Assembly: GCF_018873765.1 (NCBI RefSeq)
Contig: NC_057925.1
Coordinates: forward strand, 2,744,927 to 2,808,926
Reading direction: 5' to 3'
Source of the DNA: Telopea speciosissima
Lineage: Eukaryota > Streptophyta > Magnoliopsida > Proteales > Proteaceae
DNA length: 64,000 nucleotides
Within the stretch, counting starts at the first letter, position 1, and every line of letters starts with the position of its first letter. Below are positions 25,116-38,000 of this stretch, in pieces. The notes under the pieces are model-generated. The model worked only from the letters and a program-made list of their open reading frames with translations. It searched no databases and was not told the DNA's origin. The position numbers were made by a program, and so were the translations under genes.

Positions 25116-28100
25116 TTACAACCCTAGGTGAGCAAATACAGATGGAATGGGATCAACTACTGACCATGCAAGACCTGCATACTGGAGAAGCCTTATGCCT
25201 GTGTCAACATCAAATGAATCCTGAGGGAAAAAGAGGAACATCTTCTTGCTTCCATCAGATTCTTTACCAATTACAGAACTATGTAGTTGGGGAATGTAGA
25301 AAGAAGATCTTAGTGGGATGCCTAAAGTGTTTGCCACCACGGGAAGTATCCGTTTAGCCAGTGCCTTGCAGCAGAACTTCACAACAAGTATAGTAGGAAT
25401 GCCTACAAGCACCCTCAGTACAAAAACTTGGAAACTAAATTGTGGGGTAAAGATGTGTGGGATGCCTTCATGATGAAACTGAAGGTAAGTTTTCTGGATT
25501 CCTGTAACCTGGATACCATCAGAAGTTATTTCTTATTTCTTTCACAGGAAGCAGCAGAAAGTAGCTAACCAAGCAAGTATTATATAAGAAATGCCAAATC
25601 ATGAAGCACATATTTCTTTTCATTCCGAGTAAGAATCAACCAAATACAAAATTTTCTTTCTTTCTTTTTTTTTCATTTGTTTATGGGGGTGGGGGTTGTA
25701 AAAGAGAGGGCTATTAATGCAAGTATAAACAAGTTACATTGTTCTGATCAATTATTCAATTCTGTTTGAGCATTGCTAAGATGACCCCAGGGTCCTTCAT
25801 TTGGAGGACACTCAGTGTTTGATTGGTTGTTTTATGTTTTTCAAGGCTGGAGTTGAAATTTCAGTGGATCTTCTATTCAAAACAAAAACCAGGCCATCAA
25901 ATCATGGTTAGGATCCTCTAGGTGGGGGGCGATGGAGCCTCTAGACATTTTTGTTCCTGTTTTTCTGATTCCAAAATCAGGAGAGAGTAAAATGTGTTTC
26001 TTCCATTTATTGATTCTCTTCTCCATCAGCTCTAGCAGCCCAACAAATTAAAAGGCTACTTTATGAGAAAAGTTCAACCATTTTCATTCTACAAGGGAGA
26101 CTTCATTAAAAATCACAGTACTTGGAGTAAAGATTGATATCACTCCCAAAAAGGTAGATGCCTCATGGCCAAAAGACTCAGAGTCTGAGTTTTATATTTA
26201 TTTCACGATGTCTATTATGTTTATTTCATTTTCTCTAAAATCACGCGGCAAATATGATAAACTTATTTTCATCTGAAAACTTTCACAGAATTCAGCATGC
26301 TTTTCAAAGTACAACCTATATATTTACTAAATTTTATTAGTTTTGGTACTAATCTACAATTGTGTTGGCACTCAATCTATGCTGTCTCCCACTCCATCTG
26401 AGGAACAATAACTACTGTTGCAACTTGTTAACAAAAGAAGCCACTGCGTTGTCGCCCATCTTCTGAACTGTTTTAGACTTTTAGTCTTAAGTCTTAACAA
26501 ACACTGGTATACAAAGCTTCCAAATTTTGTATCACCCATTCAATATTGGCATTTCCTTTTTGAACTGTTTTGAGCAAGAGAAATCCAACCTGGTGCTTTT
26601 GGAATGCTGGTCCCAAGACCAGATGAAGGATGGTCTATGGCTCTATCGCCTCTATGCATCATGTTGGCTGCGAGAATTCAGAAATCTTTGGCCAAAACAT
26701 TTATGCTGGATCCTGAAAATTCATTTGTGGCTCTAAATATGGTGGTATGACAAAACAGGTCATCTAGCCAACCCTAAATGGGTGGGATAAGGCTTAGTAA
26801 GTTCAGTGAATAGCTGGGACATAGAGGAATATCCAGAAAGGCATCTCAATATCTTGGTGACTCTAAGTCTTTGCAACTCCACGTTCTCAACTTAAAATGT
26901 CTGTTGTTAATAAACTAATATTGCTGAATATGTATTTGGACTATACATATGCAGGCAAGAAATTTTCTCAAAGAACCTTCCTTCTCCTAAAATTCTCTGC
27001 AATTTTTTTTAAAAGATAATAGTTATTCCCTCAATCATTAGGTAGTATTTTGGGTTACATGTAACTGCCATCCACTAATAAAGGTGGTAGTTCTATAGCT
27101 TATACAGAGATTTACGAGTACCACAATGTAATTAAGATAACATCCGTCACATGGCATTGGGAAGCAGAAATTGCTTCTTTTACTAAGAACTCATGTTTTG
27201 TTGACTTCCATATAACATCACTCCAGAAGTTATGTTTGAGAAGCCATTTTTTGGATGGAATGTCTGTTATTTTTGCTTTTTGGTATCTTAAGGAGCTCAT
27301 AGATGAGCTTAACAGTCTCTCTCTCTCTCTCTCTCTAGGCTGTTTTGATGTTTTATTTGGAAACAAGAAAGTATGTATTTAATGATAAACGGCAATAGCC
27401 GGCGGTTGGATTCAGACATCTTAAGGAGGTGAAGAAAACAACAAACAATACCAGAGATTCATTTGAATTATGAACCTCCCCACTCATTTGACATTTCCTA
27501 ATGACTCCAAGATTGAAATCTGGAGTTTCAGATTGCACATCGTTTTTTACTCCTAAGTATCATGTTCAAGTTTTGGGTAAAAGATGTTGAATTCCCTCAC
27601 TGACACTCCTTTATATGCACTCAGAGTTTTGTTAAACCAAGAAAGATAACTAGGTGGAGATGATAGGCATTTAGGACAGGCACGTCTACATGTCAAATTT
27701 AAGATGCAGATCTAGCTCCTATAGAAAGACTAATGCCTTTATATTTGGAAAGTTTAATCAATAGCATGTCATTCATAAGTCCACACTCCTTTCTTTTCTT
27801 TTGTAAAATTAAAGAATACTGAGACACCTTCTGAGTTTCAGTTTCGTCACTGAGATGTGCTTTATGTTCATATTCTTTGGTAATTGTGTCCCATTATGCC
27901 CAGAGATTTTCTGTCTCTTGTGATGTCTTCAAATGTAAGTTTGAAGCAGGAACTTCTTGGTTATGCAGTGGCATAAATTAATATTTAATTCAAAATTGAG
28001 AGAATTATTTAAGAAACATAGGTAAATATGACAGTTAATAGAAGCAGGAGAAAGAGTAGAGTTTGAACTTACAAATCCCAAAACGACACCATTGAAGGCT

Positions 28101-29478
28101 GTGTGATACTCAAAACTTGGGGTGGGAAGCTCTGGTGTTGGATATGCAAAGAGCAATAAGAAACTAAGGATGGCCCAGAAGGAAGCAACTGCAAGTGGGC
28201 ATTGGATACATATGTGAGTTGATCTATTAATCTAAAACAAAGGAATAAAATGACATAAAGGAAAGGATTTTAAAACAAAGCAGCATGGACAGGCAAACCG
28301 TTCTGTCCAGAGACTATAAAGTTGTCTACATATCGATGAACTGTGAGCCACAAGGCAAGGATCACGAGTCCAATGACAAGCCCGGCTAAGACATCGACCA
28401 GGCTATGCATGCCAAGGTAAATCCTACCTAACAAGAGACACAAATTTCAGTTCTACTTTGGTAGAATTAACAACAATTGGAACCTTATTAGTATAAAGTT
28501 GCCTAAAGAATGATAATTCGAATTTACCCAGGCCAATGAGTCCTACAAGCAAACAAGCCATGGTAACTCCAGTAAATACTTGAATAGCATCACTAATATT
28601 GGCAGAGTACAGAACATAGTGCAACAAGTATCTGCAAAACCCTCCAATCCCAAAAAATATTTAAGTATGTCACAGATTGTTCATCACAGTCTTGAGAGAG
28701 TTGCTCAATTCAAATTAATGGAAAGAGAAATGGAGGAAAGCAGTAATACCCAGCCAGGCAAACAGTGTTCAGAGTGTGAGAAGAGGGCAATCCATATTCC
28801 AATGCATTTTCTTCTTCATCTTTGGTAGCAGTCACTCTCCTAACAGGAGGAGAACTTGGTCTAGGAGCTGACACTGCATCCTATAATACACAGAGATACC
28901 ATGGATGAATAAAACAACTTAAAAGTAGATGTTGATATTATAAGCAGTTTTGGGAGAAAATACCTTAATGGAGTTCCCTATATAATCACAAAAAGCCATC
29001 AACAAGGTCATCTGCCTGGCCAATCTACAGTGCCCACTCTAAAGAATTTTGCCAAAGATTAGTTCTGAAATCAAATTTACTGCAAAACTAAAAAGAAAGG
29101 GAGAGAGGGCATATACCCATAAGAGCAGAGGAAGGAAGGCAGTGTAGAAGGGCACAGAGACCATACAAGAGAGAGCAGAGAAGAAGGCATCCAAGAAACG
29201 ATGCTGGAAGCTCTGCAGAACCCACAAAGCCAAAATCCAAAGAAAATCAAGTAAGAAGAAGACCCACAAAATTTGGTTGTTAATAGGAGGGAATGGGGAG
29301 ATGGGTTTGTGTAGACCTGGATTTGAAGGATGAAAGAAGTCTCTGCCATGACACGTTGAGTAACCCATGATTGGGTTAAAGATCTAAGCTTCTGGGTGAC
29401 TTTGAAGTAGCAAGAGAAGACAATCCATGACAGAAGAGTAGAGATAGAAAGCACTTGCCATATAGGAATGCTCTTCAT
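25116..29478 (-). CDS. LPPD: Lipid phosphate phosphatase delta (sphingoid/phosphatidate phosphatase, PAP2 family)
   Basis: Eight exons join in frame: 29478-29317, 29212-29117, 29038-28964, 28880-28750, 28631-28528, 28427-28299, 28188-28073, 25508-25116, for 401 residues plus stop, close to the family's ~410. All introns are GT-AG. The three PAP2 phosphatase motifs are present: KDAVSAPRP (K111, R118-P119), PSSH (143-146; H146 is the proton donor) and RIYLGMHSLVD (R191, H197, D201). Several hydrophobic helices predict a multi-pass ER membrane protein that dephosphorylates long-chain base phosphates or phosphatidate, as in plant LPP-delta. The N-terminus (MKSIPIWQ) and C-terminus (GLAWSVVDPIPSVFAHLGL) are family-like. 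The 2.56-kb last intron is far larger than the others and contains a CT microsatellite near 27317-27338 but no exons. Confidence 0.95.
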
Positions 29479-29760
29479 TTTCTTGTCTACTCTCTCCTCT
29501 TCAACCTTCTTCAATTGCTGATTGACAATCCAGAAAACAAACAAAATACATAAAAAGGTACCAAATCTTTTTGGGGTTTTCTCTTCTCTTCCCACTGAAA
29601 CTTCAAACTCTGAGAACCCCAAAAGCCAAAGAAAGGAGAGGGAGAGAGAGAGGGAGTTGACAAATGCTGACTGGAGAGAGGCCAACAGACACCTTAACGA
29701 AATAGACTTCCTCGGAAATGACGAATACGGAAAGGCCAGCAGGTGACAGCAGAGACACTT
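29479..29760 (-). promoter_or_regulatory. 5' UTR and proximal promoter of LPPD
   Basis: CT-rich (on the minus strand) leader sequence with the ctctccctctctctctccc run at 29635-29655 lies directly upstream of the ATG. An upstream in-frame extension has no family similarity, so the start at 29478 is preferred. Confidence 0.4.
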
Positions 29761-31720
29761 GAGAGAGAAAATATTATTTATTTATATTTTTTTTTTGGTA
29801 AATAAACATTTCTTTAACTTATATTAAGCTAAGTAAGATTCTTATCGAACGGTCAAAATTCTTGGTTCGATGGCATCTTTTGTTTTTTTTAAGGTAAATT
29901 ACACCTCAGGTGCCCAATATCTGTGCCTCTTTCTCAAAAATGATCTAACTTCCCATTTTTAAATTTATACTTCTCAAACTCACCCCTTCACCGACCCCTA
30001 CGCCTCCCCGCTCCGCTCCGCCCCACCCCACCCCACCCCACCCCACCCCACCACACCACACCATGCTCCCTGCCCTGAGAGAAGCAGCCATGCATGGAAG
30101 GTGGAAGCAGCTTGGTGGACTCAACCGTACGTGTTAAGAAACTCCTGCAATATTCTACATTTGAGAACAGAGAGAGAGGCAGACCAAGTGGGTGTTGGAA
30201 AGAAGCAGATGACAAGATTGGCCTTCCACATTTGCTTTGGGTATTAACCATCTTCAACTGCTACTCTACTGGCATGTTAAAAGGCCCATAGCTAGTGATG
30301 CTTGAATCCATAAACTTCGCATAAAGCTCTCACGGCCTCAATGGCTTCAACCCAAGTGATGCTCGATTAATCCTGTTTTGTTCAGCAATCTCCGGAGCTG
30401 GATGATCAGTCTCATCATCGATCCTTCAACACTTCATGGATTCCTGAGATTTCCTTCAAGAAGGAAACAAGACACGCAAACCTTGGCATTGCAATGCTTA
30501 TGAAGGACTTTTACTCTTCCCAAGGTGACAAAAATGTAACCTATTCCAATCAAGATTTTAAAACTCGAGTTTCAACTAGATTTCGATCAACTAGAAATTG
30601 AGTTCTTCTTCCATGACTCCAATATGCAGTATTAGAAAACCTTAAAATAGCAACGCGAATCCTCCTCGGCAAAGAGATATTCTTTGATTTGAAAGATAGA
30701 TAGTCTTCCCAAAAGGTGACAGGCTTTGGGTGGTCTTTTTCATCAAACATCACTTTTTTTTTAGACATTGTCTGAGATTGGGATACCCTACCCTACAAAC
30801 AAACAAGAACATCAAATGCATTTTTAAAGGCCTAATTACTAGTCAGTCGTCTCAATATATATTGACTGAGCTTGACTAGAGTTGTAGCAAGCTGTGGGGT
30901 TATTATGTCCATCCATGATTATGAATATTGGTATTGGGATCTATATTGGCGGGATATCTTTAGGGTGGCCTCAATGTCAAAGCTTATTTCAACGGTATCC
31001 GGCACTATGAATCTCGATAGCTAATTGGATGCGGAGATTAGCACTATCGAGTCAAATTTGCCCTAGATATCTTGGTTTTATCATAAGATTTTATCCTTAT
31101 TTTCAATAATAAAAATAAAAAGTTATGAGAAAGATAACGCCACCTGGTTGCACAACACATGCACGCCACCCCTACACCCAAACATAGGGACGTGCAAAAT
31201 AACTACCGCTCACCTATGGTCATTTCCATCTTTCTGGGGGTGCGGTGATGTCATTATAATGCACGCCCATGTGTTTGGGCCGGCATAAGGGCAGCATGAC
31301 AGGTATGCCCAATATTGATACGAATCGATCAATACATCCAATCCGATACAAATATTTATAATCTTGATCCGCAAAACCTTTTTCTTAAGCCAAGCTTTTG
31401 ATCTCTCTCTCTCTCTTTCTCTCTCAAGGCATTTCATTTGTAATTTTTTCTAATTACACCTTAAAACCCTAACAGATAATCTGATCTATTTAATTAATCC
31501 TCGACATTTTCAAAGCTTGCTAGCCCAAACAGCTTCTGCCGGAAAATCCATGCCTTGGTTAATTATATGTATCAAACATGGTTGATACATAAAACCAGGG
31601 GACAGCAAAATAGTGAAAAAAAATATCCAAATATGTATCTTTAGGGGCAAAAGTGTCTGACCCGGCTCAATATACAGCTGCTGTGGTTTTGGGACCTTTT
31701 ATTTGACTACTCTCTCTCAC
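29761..31720. other. Intergenic DNA
   Basis: It contains a CCCCA-type microsatellite (30017-30062) and an inverted MITE-like segment at 31140-31315 (acccaaacatagg/ccatgtgtttggg). A 72-codon minus-strand frame at 30550-30768 is not recognised. Confidence 0.4.
30017..30062. repeat. CCCCA microsatellite
   Basis: About seven ccacc/cccca pentamers followed by ccaca repeats. Confidence 0.85.
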
Positions 31721-31729
31721 ATTCCTATA

Positions 31730-32945
31730 TCATTGAATGCTGTTGCACAATCTAGCGCGAGAAGCCACCCCACCTTTTATCTTCTGAGTTTGGAACATGT
31801 GATGCAACAACCCATATTTCTATGGCATATACAGAAAAACAAAATCAGAGAAGTTAAGGAAACAAAATAGGAACAAAGGTTGGAAACAGAAATCATAACA
31901 GCCCCCTTGGTATGGAATTGAGATTGACTAGCTCGGTGGAATTTTCACCTTGGTAAATAACAAAGTTAAGGAAACAACGTAAGTAAGAACAAAGGCTGGA
32001 ATTAGAAGTTAGCAAGAAACAGAAATCAGAGTAGGCCCTTTCCTCTACTATGGATTTAATCAATTTCTGTATCTACAATCAATTCAGAAATCACAACAGA
32101 AATCCTCATTCACAAATCATTTATTCTGTATCTACAATCAATTCATGTACTGTGTAGAAAACCACAAATCATTTCTGTATGTATCTACATTCAATTCACA
32201 AATCATTTCTCTACTATTCTTGTTCTAAAGAAGTCCTTCGATCAATGAACAAGACACAATCTACCCATCTTGTTCAATTGTAATATGGAACAGAACCCGG
32301 TCGATCCCCTCCATAATTTCCAAACTCCACTGCAACGATCTACAACTTTGTTTCGCAACATCAGCTGGAACACCATGGTCAAAGTGAATATGAACATCCA
32401 CAATTTTGACCAAGCCAAACTGATCATGGTATTTCGATCTTGTTCAATGAACAAGACACAATCTATCCATCTTGTTCAATTGTAATATGCAACAAAACCC
32501 GGTCGATTCCCTTCATCATTTCCAAACTCCACTGCAACGATCTACAACTTTGTTTCACAACATCAATTGGAACACCATGGTCAAAGTGAATATGAACATC
32601 CACCATTTTGACCAAGCCAAACTAATCATGGTATTCTATATTATCCGTTCTTTGGAGGTTAAGGCTTATCAACCTCACCAATGCTTCTAATGCAGGTACT
32701 GGTAGCCCAAATCGTAATAACATACCTGATTAAGATAAGTCCAATACTCTGTAATAAAAAAAAAACCATTATTAGTATTAAAAAAAGTTCGATCAATGGT
32801 TGTTAATGTTATTAGTATTAAAAAAATGCTGATTTAAAATCCCATAAAAACACTTACCGTTAGAGCACTAATAGAATCAATAATGTGTCGATGGATGTTA
32901 GTTTTGCAACAACCCTGCACATATTAAACCAAACAAATCAAGGAA
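31730..32945 (-). pseudogene. Paralogue 1 of the array gene: duplicated exon D and exon C remnant
   Basis: The 31730-32060 flank matches 60430-60770, and 32090-32700 matches 43370-43740. Exon D is present twice, 203 bp apart (stops at 32261-32263 and about 32463-32465). It encodes FGLVKIVDVHIHFDHGVPAD, then VAKQSCRS and VLFHITIEQDG. The first copy is fully open and lacks the internal stop of the 43.5-kb copy. A degenerate exon C end with a GTAAG donor lies at 32858-32945. Exon B is absent, so this locus cannot encode the full protein. Confidence 0.6.
32245..32690 (-). repeat. 203-bp tandem duplication of exon D
   Basis: Blocks starting atgaacaagacacaatcta at 32245 and 32448 are more than 90% alike by eye through ttttgaccaagccaaac. 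Confidence 0.85.
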
Positions 32946-33960
32946 GAGAAGAATGCTCCTATTGTCTTTGTCTTTCCTACTCAACTCATGCCTAGTGGAG
33001 ACTGATCCTAGTCTTGGTTTTACTCCTCCGTCCTCGATCTCGTTCTCTAACTGTGTTTGGTTTCTTCAGATGTTTCATAGTTTCCACTGCCATGACTTCA
33101 ACACAGAGAGGAAGAGAAGGAGACGGAGGAGAGAAAACACATGAGAAAAAATGGAAATCCGAAGTATAAAAAAGCATCCAAGTGATAGTTTAGGGTCTTT
33201 CCTACTCAACTCATGCCCAGTGGAGACTGATCCTAGTCTTGATTTTACTCCTCTCCGTCCTCGATCTCGTTCTCTAATTGTGTTTGGTATCTTCAGATGT
33301 TTCATAGTTTCCATAATTTGGGGTAAGAACATCACAGAAACAAGATGAGTAGAAGGAAAATCTGCCATTATTTCAACACAGAGAGGAGGAGAAGGAGACA
33401 GAGGAGAGAAAATACATGAGAAAAAATGGAAATCCGAAGTTTAAAAAAAGCATCCAAGTGATAGTTTAGGGTATTTTGAAATTTGAAATTCGAATTTCAA
33501 ATTAAGCATCCAAGTGATAGTTTAGGGTCTTTCCTACTCAACTACTCAACTCATGCCCAGTGGAGACTGATCCTAGTCTTGATTTTACTCCTCTCTGTCC
33601 TCGATCTCGTTCTCTAATTGTGTTGTTTGGTATCTTCAGATGTTTCATAGTTTCTATAATTTGGGGCAAGAACATCACAGAAACAAGATGAGTAGGAGAA
33701 GGAAAATCTATCATGATTTCAACACAGAGAGGAGGAGAAGGAGACCGAGGAAAGAAAATACATGAGAAAAATGGAAATCCGAAGTTTAAAAAAGCATCCA
33801 AGTGAGAGTTTAGGGTATTTTGAAATTTGAAATTCGAATTTCAAATTAAAGCATCAAGTGATATTTTGGGTATTTAGAAATTTGAAATTCGAATTTCAAA
33901 TTAAAGCATCTAGTTTAGGGTATATTTTGAAATTTCAAATTTCATTTTGCCCCTCTTTAT
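32946..33960. pseudogene. Paralogue 1: three rearranged exon A copies with internal inversion
   Basis: Three exon A-like blocks begin near 32977, 33200 and 33531 (cctactcaactcatgcc). The ETDPSLxFTP part and its GTAAG donor read on the plus strand. The adjacent start-codon and 5' flank part (ccatgatttcaacacagag, then gaaatccgaagttta) keeps the minus orientation seen in the array and at 63 kb. The middle of the exon has therefore been inverted and then triplicated. Confidence 0.6.
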
Positions 33961-34050
33961 TTATAACTTTGAAATATTAGTTTAGGATATTTTGAAATTT
34001 CAAATTCGAATTTCAAATTTCATTTTGCCCTTTTTTATTTTTATAACTTT
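33478..34050. repeat. Reiterated AT-rich palindromes
   Basis: The near-palindrome gaaatttgaaattcgaattt-caaatt occurs at about 33478, 33821, 33876 and 33990. A related piece lies at 63187, beside another exon A copy. Confidence 0.7.
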
Positions 34051-34265
34051 GAAATATTTTTCTCTTTTTTTCCGGAAAAACGGATAATGATCCTCCCAGT
34101 TCTTTAATCTGGCAATTCCAGGCAATGCCACCTTCAATGCATAACACGTAGCACAAACAGATCAAATGGTCAAAAATGATTTGCACCATTTCATGCTCTA
34201 CCAACCCGTTTTACTTACCTGATCCGAGAAACTCAATTAGCACTGCCGTTCCTGTCGAACTCAAC

Positions 34266-34517
34266 CTCTCTCTGAAGCGGGCGTCGCAGCCGCAAAACTC
34301 AAAGCAGGAATCAGAATATCGATCTTAGTCGGTCTCTTCCTCTTCAAAATCCTGGACTCTGAACTCTCCTTCTTGGAAGCCCTGAAACAACTCCGTGGTT
34401 TCTGAAACTGCAGCCTGAAAGGAGGTGATGACGGTGAAGAAGAAGCAGGAGACCCAGAAGATGAAGCTAGAGATATGGCGTCAGAGGAAGAAGAAGTGTT
34501 GTTGCAGAAGAGGGAAT
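34266..34517 (-). other. Transit-peptide-like open exon (no Met), antisense beside LEA_2 pseudogene
   Basis: A minus-strand frame runs without stops from about 34517 to a GTTGAG donor after 34266. It encodes a Ser-rich stretch (SLASSSGSPASSSPSSPP) followed by basic sequence (RILKRKRPTKIDILIPA), a composition typical of chloroplast transit peptides and mature N-termini. Its expected ATG appears as ATA, and no continuing exons were found to the left. Probably a stranded first exon; the product is not recognised. Confidence 0.35.
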
Positions 34518-34529
34518 TGGTGATTGGTT

Positions 34530-35071
34530 AATTTTGCAGAGCATTACATTCGAGCACTTCTCGTTTTCAGCTGGATCTGGTTCAACGGGAGTAGCAACCG
34601 AGATGATCTCCATGAACTTGTTCACTTCTCGCTTTCAGCTGCAACGTTTTTCGGAGTCCATATGACATCAACGCCTCTCGATCTCACCTACTCCGATCTC
34701 ACGGCACTGGATCCGTAAGCAACCGTTCCTTCTCAAAACAAACATTAATTTTGTTCACAATTTATGATCTATATTCTGAAATTTATCTTTTTGGGTCAAT
34801 TGGGAAAAATTGCAGGTGAACAAGTTCTATTAATCAAGAAAAAGTCAAAGAATTTTACCCCAAAAAAAAAAAGTAAAAGCCAAAGAACGGGGGCAGTGGT
34901 AGTGTCCGGAAACAAGATCCCCATTTACGGAGGTGGTGCGAGTCTGAGCAGTTACGGGGGAAACCTGACCGCGTCGGTACATCTGAAACTGGATTTTATC
35001 TGCTCAATCGTCTTTGACCCCAAGAAGATCAACGTTGCCCTTTCGCTCAAGAACTCCTGCACATACAATTA
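34530..35071 (+). pseudogene. NDR1/HIN1-like (LEA_2) protein pseudogene
   Basis: After an acceptor (ttttgcag, ending about 34528) the sequence encodes SITFEHFSFSAGSGSTGVAT and EMISMN, then in a shifted frame ATFFGVHMTSTPLDLTYSDL. An exon from 34816 encodes KFY-stop-SRKSQR, then VVVSGNKIPIYGGGASLSS and ends FDPKKINVALSLKNSCTYN. These are hallmark segments of plant NHL/LEA_2 proteins, membrane-anchored with an extracellular LEA_2 domain. Lesions: a frameshift near 34615-34640, TAA at 34831-34833 replacing Gln, an A-rich insertion at about 34850-34885, and loss of some 20 residues (the RSRAYVLGKLV region) between LKLDF and ICSIVFD. The N-terminal membrane exon is missing. Confidence 0.8.
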
Positions 35072-35074
35072 GAT

Positions 35075-38000
35075 TTGTTGTTCTCTTCCTAGTCTGAAGA
35101 ATCGAATAAACACTCCAACATCAACAGATGGCTCACAGTTGTCTTCTCTGTAGAGTAGATCAATTCCCCCTTTTTGCGTTTTTTTATTTTTTTTTTTAAT
35201 AATTTCCACTGTTTGGGGTTTGGGTGTTACTCGGGTTAGCATAACCCGGTTGCCAAATCGGATTGTGTTTCATGAAATGGTGAAAATCATTCTTTTGACC
35301 GTTAGATCTGCTTGTACCACATGTCGTACGGTGAAAGTGGTATTGCCGGGAATTGTCAGATTAAAGAATTGGAGAGGATGTTTATCCTTTGGTGCTTTGT
35401 ATTTATTGGGTTTTATGAGTTTCCATTCTTTGAACAAACCTAGAAGGTAAAAATGGTTTAAGGATTTTATAAATTGAATCAGATCGATTGATTTAATCGG
35501 TTTGAATTAGAATCTGTCCAGATTGATCCCAATTCCGGCTGATTTGGATCGGACTGATCCCAAATGAATTGGTGGAAAGATTTTCCAAGTCGGTTGGATC
35601 GGACTTGATTTGGTCGGTTTGATACAGATTCTGATTCCTTTTTAAACTTTAGCTATTTATTATCTAAAGATATTAGGGTTTAAAAAAATTGGATTGAATT
35701 GGTTGATTCGGGTCGATCTAGATTTTGATTCTTTATGGACACCAAGATCCCAGTTCATGTTTTTTAGACCTTGATAAATATGGGTTGATTAATCAATGGG
35801 CAGTTTAGTAGCCATTGGATTTGGATCTTAGAACAGTTTCAAAAGATCCTTTGGCCGTTGATGGAGTATCAACGACGATCTTGACATGGCAAAAGGTTCT
35901 AGAAGAGTTTTAACAAAGCAACAACTTTACAGATTTAACTGAATTGCTTGGATCAGGATCGTCTCCAAGGAGCAGGGAATGCCTAGGGTGCTGCCAGCCA
36001 TTGGACTGTGCCGCACACATCCCTAGACATGCGTCGAGATGTGTGTGACACAACTCAACCATTGGATGCCCCCTGATAGTACCTTGGGCGCATTCCTCCT
36101 TGGAGATGAGCTAAATTCCAATTGCTTAGGTCTGTCAGGAAAATCCACACGTAATCATTGATTATGTTTTAAGTTTGTTAAAGTTAATTATGATAATTAA
36201 AATCCATCAAATTTAGTTTAGATATTAATAAAAGTTAATTATTAAAATTAATAAAAATATTTAGTTAAATTATGTTATTATTTATTAATAATTATACAAA
36301 ATTATTATATTTGATTTGGGAGAGAATTAGGCATGCAGTCAGATTTCAGTAAAGCTAATGCAATACAACAACCACAAGGTTGGACACAGGAAAACAAAGG
36401 GTTCTTTTCTAAAGGAGGACAGAGTATGACACATGTGCAGACCGTGGTGGCATGTTCAGCCTTTTTCCCCCAAAAAATTCAGGTGATGAGATTATCCTTT
36501 CTCCTTAGGTGAAGGAAAATTTTGTTGAATTGAAGTGGAAAAAGGGTTAATATAAAATGTGTTGTATTGAAGTCGCATTCCTAATTCAAAATACAAACCC
36601 CCTCTCCTTCCCATATTATTAAGGGAAAAAGAGCATTACGTGTGATTTAAGCATCTAGACACAGGAGCGTGCAAAAATACCATCCAACCCTTAGTGAAAT
36701 AAAAATCCTATCCAGACAAATGCCCTCCTTGTATGTGCTCTCATTGATCCCCGCCCTGGTGTAGATGCTACATGACCCGACAACCATCCATGGCCCTATT
36801 TTTAAATGGGATGTTGATTTTGGTCTCTTCAAGAACTTTTTTCCACTTTCTAATTTTATTGAATCGGCTATTATGTCTCTTGATGAATGTCAAATTTTAC
36901 CATCTGGTGATCGACCTATACTTATTTGTGATGGTTGCTTGGATCCAATTTCATATAATAGTGGTTGGGTTTCTTTTGTTCTTTAAACAAAATTTCATTT
37001 TGTTTCTTTGAGCTATGGTATTTCAGGGACTGTGTTGGCATCAAAAGCCGGAGACGTATCGCAGGATTTGCGCCAAACAATGGCAAAAGGATACATGGAG
37101 GTAGAAGTGTGGGTTAACTGTGTTGATTTAGGTAGGTGGTTGTTGTAGGGGAATCAACCTGGATTGTCATGGAACTAGTTTAGTATTCTTTTCTTATTGT
37201 TTTTGTTATTTTCTCTAAGATGAATGTACAAATAACTACTAAGGATATGATTAGGTAATTTCAATAGCCAGTAGGGCAACATATATGATTAGGACAGGTA
37301 GATTATCTTAGGATGTAGGTGCATTTTTGTTTAATTAATTAATTTATTTTAAACATCAACATGCAATGACTTACCTACTGCAAAGGGGGAAAAAAAATCA
37401 ATGACTGGTTGTTGGATATAATTATCCAAATTACACATGAATTAAATAGAATAAATTACTTATCTTAATTGTAGACAAACCGAGGTTGATGACAGCAATC
37501 ATATATTTTAATTTATATAAAATTATTATTATTATTTTTTGGGTAAGAGTTTATATAAAATTTCAACACTGGTCAACTCACACCAATTACAGAAAAAGTT
37601 GTTGAAATTTCCCTAATACTCAACAATTGAACTCAACTAATTTTATTCCAATTAAATGGTTAGTTTACATCAAGGTTTTAGTTCATGGTATTAGCGCCAA
37701 TATTAATTATTGTCGATATCAATATCAATACGGATTGATCATATCAATCCATATCAGGTTAATTTTAGAACAAAAAATCTACTTTTTAATTGTATCGAAG
37801 TATACATATTAATATCAATCACCACCAATATTGATACATATCAGTCAATAAGGTACCAATACTTAAATTAATCCAGGAGCTACGTGGATGGTTTCTTGCT
37901 ACTCTACTCAAATAAATCTTTTACTTGACTTACCCCTAAGGTCAAACAAATGTATCTAATTTTTTTTTTGGTAGAAAAACAATTGTATCTAATTATATAT

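Noticed and set aside
29077..29685. 202-codon minus-strand frame over LPPD exons 1 and 2
   Set aside because: It runs through the first intron and upstream of the start; the spliced model fits the family.
30550..30768. 72-codon minus-strand frame with balanced composition
   Set aside because: No recognisable family, no splice or promoter context, and no related copy in the window.
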